Shown here: positions 1 to 5,574 of the stretch, in pieces
Layout: each line of letters opens with the position of its first letter
Position numbering within the stretch: the first letter of the stretch is position 1
Assembly (NCBI GenBank): GCA_938008005.1
Contig: CALLLZ010000052.1
Location: 1-5,657, forward strand
Origin: an uncultured Marinicella sp.
GTDB taxonomy: Bacteria > Pseudomonadota > Gammaproteobacteria > Xanthomonadales > Marinicellaceae
Direction of reading: 5' to 3'
DNA length: 5,657 nt
Notes under the pieces: generated by a model
What the model saw: the letters and a program-made list of their open reading frames with translations, nothing else
Told to the model about the DNA's origin: nothing
Database searches by the model: none
Program-made: the position numbers and the translations under genes

Positions 1-20
1 TTGAATTGGACAAAATATGA
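1..20 (+). other. possible 3' end of an upstream gene with ATGA overlap
   Basis: Reading from base 3 gives GAA TTG GAC AAA ATA TGA, an open frame whose TGA (18-20) overlaps the ATG (17-19) of the E2 gene as ATGA. E2 genes usually follow E1 genes, and such overlaps are common in operons with coupled translation. Only five codons are visible, so product and frame cannot be confirmed. Another frame has a TGA at 2-4. The operon reading is inference. Confidence 0.25.
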
Positions 21-1282
21 GCGACAACAATTTGATTGAAATTAAATTATCTGCCGACCAAACTGAAGGTACACAAGCAACAGTAGCCCAATGGCTTAAG
101 CGCACAGGTGAAAAAGTAGTCAAGGATGAACCCATTATTGAACTTGAAACAGATAAAGTGATGATGGAAGTGATCGCGCCAACTACTGGAATCTTACATA
201 AAAAACTGGTACTTGAAGGGGAACCTGCAGAAGAAAATAAAATATTGGGAATAATTAATGAATCTTTTGGAACTATCGATGAATCAGGGCTGTCCAACCC
301 CTCGAACGAATTAAAAATTGAACAGGAAGACAAAACAGAAACGACTCCAAATTATGTTTCTAACGATTTACCTCGTAAAGACCCGTCTGCTGGGTTACCC
401 GATCCTCCTTCTACCTTCATAAGCCCAGCAGTTCGGCGTTTAAGCCAACAGCATCAATTAGACCTCAGCCAAATAACCGGAACAGGAAAAAATAATCGCA
501 TCACATCGCGTGATGTCAAAGAACTTTTATCCACCGCATCTAATCAAATCGATACCGCACATGACGCAACTGTGGTCCCTACTGCTGCTGGCAGTGAAAT
601 CATTCCGCACACACAGATGCGCAAGATCATAGCTGAGCACATGCAGCACAGTGTACAAACCGCACCACATGTGACCTCTGTATTTGACTTAGATTTATCG
701 GCCATCATTAAACACCGCAAAGCCAATAAGCAAGCTTTTGCTAACCAAGGTACTAAACTCACCTTCACAGCTTACTTCGTCGCTGCTGCTGTTCAAGCCA
801 TCAAACATCAGCCCAAGATAAATAGCCAATTCCATGATCATGGTTTAGAAGTGTTCAAGCATGTTAACTTGGGTTTTGGAACTGCATTGGGCGATGACGG
901 TTTAATTGTACCGGTCATTCAACAAGCCCAGAACATGAACCTGTTACAAATAGCTCAAGAACTGACTCGACTCACTGACAAAGCCAGAAATAACCAACTG
1001 ACCCAAAAGGAAGTCCAAGGCGGTACCTTTACCATTTCTAACCATGGTGTATCAGGTTCTTTGGTGGCAACACCTATCATCATCAACCAACCACAATCAG
1101 CCATACTTGGGCTGGGCAAAATGGAAAAAAGGGTGATAGTTGAAGAACACAATGGACAAGATATGATGGTGATTAAACCGATGTGTTATGTGAGCTTAAC
1201 CATTGATCATCGTGCACTCGATGCCCACCAGACCAATGACTTTTTAAGTCATTTTAAGCAATACATAGAACACTATCAGTGA
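17..1282 (+). CDS. 2-oxo acid dehydrogenase E2 (dihydrolipoamide acyltransferase)
   Basis: This is the core component of a cytoplasmic 2-oxo acid dehydrogenase complex. It moves the acyl group made by E1 from its lipoyl arm to CoA, and E3 then reoxidises the arm. The 421 aa are a normal length and show the full domain order. A lipoyl domain (about 5-80) has the lipoylated lysine in ETDKV (Lys47). A polar Glu/Asn/Pro linker covers about 83-132. A peripheral subunit-binding domain (about 133-171) contains SPAVRRL and ITGTGKNNRIT. The catalytic domain (about 195-421) contains FTISNHG (338-344) and the active-site DHRALDA (397-403), with His398 and Asp402 present. The last residue of the usual HxxxDG motif is Ala, not Gly. 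The ATG at 17 has only a weak GGA (8-10) as ribosome binding site and may be translationally coupled to an upstream gene, probably E1. The NHGVSGSLVATPIIINQPQ style resembles proteins annotated as succinyltransferases (sucB/odhB) or branched-chain E2 (bkdB). Substrate cannot be decided without the E1 gene, so no symbol is given. Confidence 0.96.
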   Translation: MSDNNLIEIKLSADQTEGTQATVAQWLKRTGEKVVKDEPIIELETDKVMMEVIAPTTGILHKKLVLEGEPAEENKILGIINESFGTIDESGLSNPSNELKIEQEDKTETTPNYVSNDLPRKDPSAGLPDPPSTFISPAVRRLSQQHQLDLSQITGTGKNNRITSRDVKELLSTASNQIDTAHDATVVPTAAGSEIIPHTQMRKIIAEHMQHSVQTAPHVTSVFDLDLSAIIKHRKANKQAFANQGTKLTFTAYFVAAAVQAIKHQPKINSQFHDHGLEVFKHVNLGFGTALGDDGLIVPVIQQAQNMNLLQIAQELTRLTDKARNNQLTQKEVQGGTFTISNHGVSGSLVATPIIINQPQSAILGLGKMEKRVIVEEHNGQDMMVIKPMCYVSLTIDHRALDAHQTNDFLSHFKQYIEHYQ

Positions 1283-1314
1283 ACCAAGAGTAATTCACGA
1301 CCACTCTTGGTTCA
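1280..1314. terminator. 12-bp perfect hairpin at the E2 stop codon
   Basis: Bases 1280-1291 (TGAACCAAGAGT) pair perfectly with 1303-1314 (ACTCTTGGTTCA) around an 11-nt loop. The first three bases are the stop codon of the E2 gene. It sits between convergent genes and could end or protect transcripts from either side. No U-tract follows on either strand, so it is not a canonical Rho-independent terminator. It may be a 3'-end stabiliser or may act with Rho. Confidence 0.55.
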
Positions 1315-1328
1315 GCTAAACGCCTAAA

Positions 1329-1359
1329 TTCCCCAAAATTATTTTGAATTTTTGGTGAA
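1329..1359 (-). terminator. imperfect hairpin at the end of the secreted-protein gene
   Basis: Bases 1329-1338 (TTCCCCAAAA) pair with 1350-1359 (TTTTGGTGAA) with one mismatch (1332/1356) and an 11-nt loop that contains the TAA of the leftward gene. On the minus strand the stem is followed only by TTTAGG, a poor U-tract. It could be a weak terminator backed by the stronger hairpin at 1280-1314. AT-richness makes chance pairing possible. Confidence 0.3.
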
Positions 1360-2274
1360 CTTGGTCCATACCCTGATGTAACCACCTGGGGTGACTGGTA
1401 ATACGTTGGCTCGCCTTTTCTTTCTGATACTGTTTTTACTGGACCATGTTTGCCAGGCGCGCGCTTGATTGACCGGTATAAACAAAGTATCTTGTGTATA
1501 CCAAAAGCCAAGCGTTTTTTTCGAATGGACCAGAGCCACGTCTCCACCACCACAATTAGCCACCCTAGAATATGTACTTCTCATTTTACTGGAGCTGGTA
1601 CGCTGATTGTTACTGTGCATATGGTAATCACAGTGACTCTGGCTACTGCCTGAACCATGACTGCCTGAAATATGACAATGATGGGTTTGAAAATATTGAT
1701 ACCCTGTTGAATTATTGCATGAACCCTGACCCGCTTGTTTTAAGTCAGTTACGGCTTTTTCACTTTTATCAGTCCAATCAACAAATACCTCATCAACCAC
1801 AGCATTAACCACTCTTCTACCAGCCAAAGCAGCAATCGTCTTATCTGAAACACCTTGTTTATTTAAAAAATCCTCGTTAAATGAGCTTTTCAAAATAACA
1901 GCACCATCATTGATATGATCATCATCTTCAAGGACTTCATTTAATTCATCTCCTTGTTCAAATTCTATTAATTGAATTGGCACAGGAGTACCAGCTGGTG
2001 TAACAGTTAAATATTGCTCTAAAAGGTTGCCTTGTAATTGATCCAGAATAAACATTTCACCTTCACCAATTTCCACCTGTTCTTCCACATACATTTCATT
2101 GGATTCGAGTAATTGACCAAAAGACATCTTATTACCATTTGAGAATATGAGCTTAGCCAGTACAATACGATCCGTTTCATCATTGAACACCGTTTGACCT
2201 GCAGAACTTACACTGAAACCTGAAATTAAACTGATAATGCTTAACAATACCTTTATTCTAAAATTATTCATCAT
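1339..2274 (-). CDS. unrecognised exported protein, acidic N-half, Cys/His cluster, basic C-terminus
   Basis: I do not recognise the family of this 311-aa protein. Residues 1-25 are a Sec signal peptide: basic NNFRIK, then a hydrophobic run, then SVSSA before a likely cleavage at Gly26. The product is therefore periplasmic or secreted. Residues 30-125 are strongly acidic (22 Asp/Glu against 3 Lys/Arg), including LEDDDH at 115-120. Residues 186-220 form a Ser/Gly-rich Cys/His cluster with Cys186, Cys200 and Cys215 and seven histidines, which suits metal binding or disulfides. Cys241 is the fourth and last cysteine. Residues 225-311 are very basic (17 Lys/Arg against 2 Asp), with IRKKRRAN at 283-290 and four Trp. 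There is no membrane span after the signal peptide and no catalytic motif I can name. The start is well supported: AAGGAA (2281-2286) lies six bases before tandem ATG codons at 2274 and 2271. It is convergent with the E2 gene and divergent from the TPR-PAS gene. Other open frames over 1254-1808 have no such start signals. Confidence 0.87.
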   Translation of the reverse strand: MMNNFRIKVLLSIISLISGFSVSSAGQTVFNDETDRIVLAKLIFSNGNKMSFGQLLESNEMYVEEQVEIGEGEMFILDQLQGNLLEQYLTVTPAGTPVPIQLIEFEQGDELNEVLEDDDHINDGAVILKSSFNEDFLNKQGVSDKTIAALAGRRVVNAVVDEVFVDWTDKSEKAVTDLKQAGQGSCNNSTGYQYFQTHHCHISGSHGSGSSQSHCDYHMHSNNQRTSSSKMRSTYSRVANCGGGDVALVHSKKTLGFWYTQDTLFIPVNQARAWQTWSSKNSIRKKRRANVLPVTPGGYIRVWTKFTKNSK

Positions 2275-2280
2275 TGTCTT

Positions 2281-2286
2281 TTCCTT
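2281..2286 (-). promoter_or_regulatory. ribosome binding site of the 311-aa exported protein
   Basis: On the minus strand AAGGAA stands six bases before the first ATG (2272-2274) and nine before the second (2269-2271). It fixes the start of this gene at the tandem Met codons. Which of the two is used makes one residue of difference. Confidence 0.75.
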
Positions 2287-2302
2287 GTTAAATTTTATTA
2301 AT

Positions 2303-2330
2303 GACTTGAGAGTTCTTTATAAACTCAGTC
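2303..2330. repeat. inverted repeat flanking the candidate -10
   Basis: On the plus strand GACT (2303-2306) and GAGTT (2310-2314), separated by a 3-base bulge, pair with AACTC-AGTC (2322-2330). The 7-base loop (2315-2321) holds the -10 hexamer of the leftward promoter. It could be an operator or an RNA hairpin at the start of the leader. Nine paired positions with a bulge in AT-rich DNA is modest evidence. Confidence 0.35.
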
Positions 2331-2344
2331 GTTATATTAAACAA
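2316..2344 (-). promoter_or_regulatory. candidate sigma70 promoter of the 311-aa exported protein
   Basis: On the minus strand TTGTTT (2339-2344) is followed after 17 bases by TATAAA (2316-2321), giving 3/6 and 5/6 consensus matches at ideal spacing. It predicts a leader of about 35 bases. The -10 hexamer falls in the loop of an inverted repeat (2303-2330). Confidence 0.5.
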
Positions 2345-2363
2345 AGGTCGCAGGTTATTTATG

Positions 2364-2379
2364 ATGAGCATATGATCAT
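2364..2379. promoter_or_regulatory. 16-bp near-palindrome in the divergent intergenic region
   Basis: ATGAGCATATGATCAT is a palindrome around CATATG except for one mismatched pair (G2368 against A2375). It lies just upstream of the leftward -35 (2339-2344) and well upstream of the rightward candidate promoter. That position suits an operator for a dimeric regulator. There is only one copy in the window, so the call rests on symmetry and position. Confidence 0.3.
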
Positions 2380-2481
2380 TGGTTGATGTTTAGATTCCGA
2401 AAGCACCAAATCACATTATTCATTCAATGGCCCATACTTTACTAACCAGACAACACTTAAATAAAACTGAGTTAAAGAAAG

Positions 2482-2513
2482 TTGACGAAAAAATGATTAC
2501 CTTTTCGTATTTA
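2482..2513 (+). promoter_or_regulatory. weak candidate promoter of the TPR-PAS gene
   Basis: TTGACG (2482-2487) is a 5/6 match to a -35. The -10 is poor: TCGTAT at 17-base spacing (2505-2510) or TATTTA at 20 (2508-2513). If real, transcription would start at about 2516-2521, a few bases before the ATG at 2525 and about 75 before the ATG at 2594. A promoter needing an activator would look like this. Confidence 0.3.
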
Positions 2514-2593
2514 AGTTTTGGCTAATGTATGCTTTAATAATTTTACAATCAAAAAAAACCATCTTCTTTTATGTGGACTTAATTAATAAATTT

Positions 2594-4822
2594 ATGATTA
2601 ATAGATCACTATTAACAATAACCCTAATTTGTTCAACACTATGCACCCATATTTATGCTGCTACAAATCATCAGCAATTGTGCCTGAATGAAGACTCTTT
2701 GATCAATGCATCAACAAAGCTTCAACATTGTATAAAAGCCTACGAACTACTTAGGACTTCTAACAGTTCTGAAAAACTCGTTCAACTGGCTTTTCAAGTT
2801 GCCAACCTCTATGAGAAACAGAGTCAATTCAATGACAGTATCAAAACCTTAGAGACACTCGAAACAAATCATCCAAAACTAACCACTACTTTCAAAATTA
2901 AACACAAAATACTCCGGGATATAGGAAAAAACTATTATTATTTAGATCAATATGAACTGTCTTTATCAAGTTTTCTGAAAGCTTTTAATTTGGCTCAAAT
3001 CAATGAAGATGTTCAAGCTATGGCCAAAAGTTACAACGACCTTGGTATCGTTTATAAGGCCCAATCAAGGTATGCAGATTCTATAGAAGCTTATAAACAA
3101 AGTTTAAAACTCAAAGAATCTTTGAATCTAACTGAAGAAATAGGCAGTACCATGAATAACATTGGAAATATTTATATTTTAATCAATGACTTTAGCCCCG
3201 CTTATGAGTTTCATCAAAAAGCCTTACAGCACTACTTATCGTTAGATCAGCATAACGATTTATACAGCACCAGAATTATTCACATAAAAAATCAGATTGG
3301 CACATCATTACAAAAACTAGGTAAGTTAGATGAAGCCATTAAATACCTAGAACAATCAATTGATGAAGCTGTTAATTTAACTGAAAAAAACCTCATACTT
3401 TTCGACACCTACTGCACACTCGCTGATTTTTATCTTTTGAAACAGCAAACTACCAAAGCTTCAAGTTTAATGAAACATATTCAGGGAATTAACAACATTA
3501 ATACTGATCAAGAGTTATCTCGTCTGGCTGTAAACAGCAAGATCATGACAGCCAAACAAGAGTTCCAATCAGCACACGACAATGCCATAAGCGGTCTTAA
3601 CATCGCTAATCTAGCGGCTAATAATGAACAGGTTACACTTTTCTTAGGGCTGTTGTCTGAAATCAATAAGAAGATGCAACGCTATGAATTAGCTCACGAC
3701 TACCAATCACAATTCATCGCCTCCAAAGAAAATTTTTTACAACAACGGTATGACACAGAAATTAAGTACCTACAAAATGAAATAGACTTACAACAACAAC
3801 AAAAGAATTTAACCTTGTTACAAAAAAACAATCAAATTCAAGAGTTACAGATAAAAAAGCAGCAGCTACTGGTACTTTCATTTATTCTACTAGGAGTATT
3901 CTTAATTATATTGATCTTGTGGCTAATCAGTCATAAAAGCAAAGAAAAAAAACAGTTGCTTGCACAGGTTAATTATCACCGCAAAAAACTACTAGATTTA
4001 CAAACTCCCAAGGAAAAATTGCAAGAGTTCCTCTCCCACATAACAGAGCCTCTGATTTGTATCAATCAATTGCGAACCATCACTTTTGCTAACCAACAGT
4101 TTCAAGACGCTTATAATCAAAAACAAAATGATTTAATAGGCGCAGGTATTGAAAATGCCATACCTGAACTATCGGCCACTCTGGCCAAAATCACATTCAA
4201 TTCTGAAGATATACCTGATCAACAACAATTAAGCCATATTGATGACAACGGCAAAATGATAAAAATTTGGATCAACTCATTGCATGCTCTGGATCATGCA
4301 ATTGTTTTATCTTTTCAAGAATACAATGAGGATTTAGATTTGCCCAGTTCCACTCATTTATATGTTGAAAATGCCAATAAAATAGCACTGATGGTAAAGC
4401 GGCTGAATAGTTTAAAAACTAATGATAACACGGCACAGACCAATCAATTGATTCAACAACTGGAAGAGAAACTAAAACCCACCAATTCAGAGGAGCATTT
4501 GAGTGAAAATTACCGCACTTCATTGGTTGATCTGATGTGTAGCAACCTTGATATTTGGAGGAAAATTACTCATGGAGATAGGATAAGTTTAGCTGAAGAA
4601 AGCAGTATATGGAAAGTTACGATTGACGATGGTAGATTGAGAACACGTGCTATGGACCGATACTTAAGTTTGAAGACATTACCCAAATCACCAAGATGGA
4701 GACCAGTGGTAAAAACCAGTCATTACATACTTTCAGAGTGTAAATTAACAGATCCTCAAAGAAAATCCTTGAATCAACTGTTAGAAATTTTTATGGAAAA
4801 TTTGCGAAATAAGAATTTATAA
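2594..4822 (+). CDS. TPR - membrane span - PAS-like sensor with unassigned C-terminal module
   Basis: This is a 742-aa membrane protein, probably a sensor or scaffold; its signal and output are unknown. Residues 1-22 (MINRSLL to THIYA) are a Sec signal peptide. At least five TPR-like helical pairs follow at about 62-95, 102-135, 142-175, 182-215 and 226-261 (for example YNDLGIVYKAQSRYADSIEA), with more helices to about 375. A Gln-rich coiled coil (about 377-422) leads into a membrane span (about 426-445) followed by basic residues (HKSKEKK). This places the TPRs in the periplasm and the rest in the cytoplasm. Residues about 472-577 look PAS-like (ITEPLICINQLRTITFANQQF). Residues about 632-742 form a compact module with Trp655, SSIWKV, DDGRLRTR (678-685) and LPKSPRWRP (696-704). 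I recall similar tails in other gammaproteobacterial TPR or sensor proteins but cannot name the domain. No histidine-kinase, GGDEF, cyclase or LuxR motif is visible. I chose 2594 because the signal peptide begins there. An ATG at 2525 would add 23 residues. Neither start has a good ribosome binding site. The gene is divergent from the 311-aa exported protein. Confidence 0.93.
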   Translation: MINRSLLTITLICSTLCTHIYAATNHQQLCLNEDSLINASTKLQHCIKAYELLRTSNSSEKLVQLAFQVANLYEKQSQFNDSIKTLETLETNHPKLTTTFKIKHKILRDIGKNYYYLDQYELSLSSFLKAFNLAQINEDVQAMAKSYNDLGIVYKAQSRYADSIEAYKQSLKLKESLNLTEEIGSTMNNIGNIYILINDFSPAYEFHQKALQHYLSLDQHNDLYSTRIIHIKNQIGTSLQKLGKLDEAIKYLEQSIDEAVNLTEKNLILFDTYCTLADFYLLKQQTTKASSLMKHIQGINNINTDQELSRLAVNSKIMTAKQEFQSAHDNAISGLNIANLAANNEQVTLFLGLLSEINKKMQRYELAHDYQSQFIASKENFLQQRYDTEIKYLQNEIDLQQQQKNLTLLQKNNQIQELQIKKQQLLVLSFILLGVFLIILILWLISHKSKEKKQLLAQVNYHRKKLLDLQTPKEKLQEFLSHITEPLICINQLRTITFANQQFQDAYNQKQNDLIGAGIENAIPELSATLAKITFNSEDIPDQQQLSHIDDNGKMIKIWINSLHALDHAIVLSFQEYNEDLDLPSSTHLYVENANKIALMVKRLNSLKTNDNTAQTNQLIQQLEEKLKPTNSEEHLSENYRTSLVDLMCSNLDIWRKITHGDRISLAEESSIWKVTIDDGRLRTRAMDRYLSLKTLPKSPRWRPVVKTSHYILSECKLTDPQRKSLNQLLEIFMENLRNKNL

Positions 4823-4828
4823 AATCAG

Positions 4829-4864
4829 ATCAGGGCCAGTTACATCACTGGCACTGATTGTTTT
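4829..4864. terminator. probable bidirectional Rho-independent terminator
   Basis: Bases 4829-4840 pair with 4847-4858 (11 pairs, one G/A mismatch at 4834/4853; core GCCAGT/ACTGGC) around a 6-base loop. On the plus strand TGTTTT follows. On the minus strand the stem is followed by CTGATTTTATAAATT. It fills the 57-base gap between the convergent TPR-PAS and 176-aa genes, so it can serve both. Confidence 0.72.
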
Positions 4865-4879
4865 GTAAAACCTGTAGCG

Positions 4880-5410
4880 CTAGTCTTTAACACATACATT
4901 ACAGCTGAAAGTTATCCCATCTGACAACTTATAACGACCATGATGATCTTCACTGATTAAATTCGCTGGTTCTAGTAACAAAGGCCTGACGTTATTGGTG
5001 TCGATGTCTTTATTTATCATACTTGAACATACACAACTCGCATAACCATAAGCTAATCGTGCATCTGAATCATCAAAAAAATCATGCTTACGATAAGTAT
5101 TACGGTATGTTAATACACCACCAATATGCTCACTTAACAATCTTTCGTCACCGTCTCTTAAAGTTAAGCCGTCGACATACTTAATACCGACAGGACAATT
5201 TACCCCTTGGCCTTCAATCATACGTTGTAATGATTCTCCGCTTATTTCAACAGTCGAAATTTTTTTCATTACACCGGTTCTACAAAAAGTTGGATCCGAT
5301 GCATCTTGATGCGCATACACTGTCGAAAACAATGAAGAAGACAAAATGACAGAAAATGACATAACTACAATTAGAACCATTGAAAACAATATAGATTTTA
5401 AAAACTGCAT
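4880..5410 (-). CDS. unrecognised small exported protein with six cysteines
   Basis: I do not recognise the family of this 176-aa protein. Residues 1-33 form a long Sec signal peptide: MQFLKS, a hydrophobic run (ILFSMVLIVVMSFSVIL), then SLFSTVYA before a likely cleavage at His34. The mature protein of about 143 residues has six cysteines: Cys43, Cys72, a CVC pair (126, 128) and a C-terminal CNVC pair (170, 173). An even number in an exported protein suits three disulfides, though CxC and CxxC could also bind metal. There is no later membrane span, lipobox or catalytic motif I can name. The ATG at 5410 is preferred because CGGAG (5416-5420) lies five bases upstream. The frame stays open to a TTG at 5485, which would bury the signal peptide behind 25 residues and overlap the candidate promoter. 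The gene is convergent with the TPR-PAS gene and shares its terminator. Confidence 0.88.
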   Translation of the reverse strand: MQFLKSILFSMVLIVVMSFSVILSSSLFSTVYAHQDASDPTFCRTGVMKKISTVEISGESLQRMIEGQGVNCPVGIKYVDGLTLRDGDERLLSEHIGGVLTYRNTYRKHDFFDDSDARLAYGYASCVCSSMINKDIDTNNVRPLLLEPANLISEDHHGRYKLSDGITFSCNVCVKD

Positions 5411-5415
5411 AAAGA

Positions 5416-5420
5416 CTCCG
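5416..5420 (-). promoter_or_regulatory. ribosome binding site deciding the start of the 176-aa protein
   Basis: On the minus strand CGGAG lies five bases before the ATG at 5408-5410. This supports that start over the in-frame TTG at 5485 and matches the beginning of the signal peptide. Confidence 0.75.
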
Positions 5421-5439
5421 TAATTACTTGATAAGAGCG

Positions 5440-5468
5440 AGTATAAGCTTAATTTAGTAAAAACTAAA
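5440..5468 (-). promoter_or_regulatory. candidate sigma70 promoter of the 176-aa protein
   Basis: On the minus strand TTTAGT (5463-5468) is followed after 17 bases by TATACT (5440-5445), a 5/6 match to the -10. The -35 is weak (3/6). The predicted leader is about 23 bases and contains the ribosome binding site. One arm of a perfect inverted repeat covers the -35. Confidence 0.45.
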
Positions 5469-5469
5469 T
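5452..5469. repeat. 18-bp perfect inverted repeat over the -35 region
   Basis: ATTTAGT (5452-5458) and ACTAAAT (5463-5469) are perfect inverted arms separated by AAAA. One arm covers the candidate -35 and the other lies in the spacer of the leftward promoter. This suits a repressor site. It is AT-rich and present once, so chance is not excluded. Confidence 0.4.
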
Positions 5470-5545
5470 AACGAAAAGGGACCAATTCGGGAAGGATTTA
5501 AACATTGCGAATAATATCAAATAGATAGGCAATTCAACTTATTAT

Positions 5546-5574
5546 TTGCTTGTGTTTTTTTAAAAAAATATAAT
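5546..5574 (+). promoter_or_regulatory. rightward promoter for a gene beyond the window
   Basis: TTGCTT (5546-5551) and a perfect TATAAT (5569-5574) are 17 bases apart. Transcription should start near 5581. No start codon with a usable frame follows before the window ends: GTG at 5587 stops after 14 codons. The regulated gene, or an untranslated leader of at least 75 bases, must continue past 5657. Bases 5485-5657 show no gene on either strand. Confidence 0.5.

Noticed and set aside
544..1152. Open frames on the minus strand inside the E2 gene (544-768 and 955-1152)
   Set aside because: They lie fully opposite a clear E2 catalytic domain, have no ribosome binding site, and encode unrelated Cys/Met-rich sequence typical of antisense frames.
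1615..1719. Ser/Gly/His-rich stretch as a tandem repeat
   Set aside because: The composition is biased but no unit repeats with a fixed period at the DNA or protein level.
1254..1808. Other open frames over the 311-aa exported gene (minus 1254-1553, plus 1450-1653, plus 1572-1808)
   Set aside because: The 311-aa frame has a signal peptide, a good ribosome binding site and a candidate promoter. These frames have none and look like shadows. I also saw no reason to join 1254-1553 to it as a frameshift.
2594..2713. Lipoprotein signal in the TPR-PAS protein because of cysteines in its signal peptide
   Set aside because: The residues before Cys13 and Cys17 do not form a lipobox (CSTLC lacks the small residue at -1), whereas IYA followed by Ala is a normal signal peptidase I site.
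2594..4822. TPR-PAS protein as a histidine kinase or diguanylate cyclase
   Set aside because: No conserved kinase histidine box, ATP-binding N or G boxes, or GGDEF-like motif follows the PAS-like region.
4880..5485. Longer version of the 176-aa protein starting at TTG 5485
   Set aside because: It would place 25 residues before the signal peptide, lacks a ribosome binding site and overlaps the candidate promoter. The ATG at 5410 has CGGAG at five bases.
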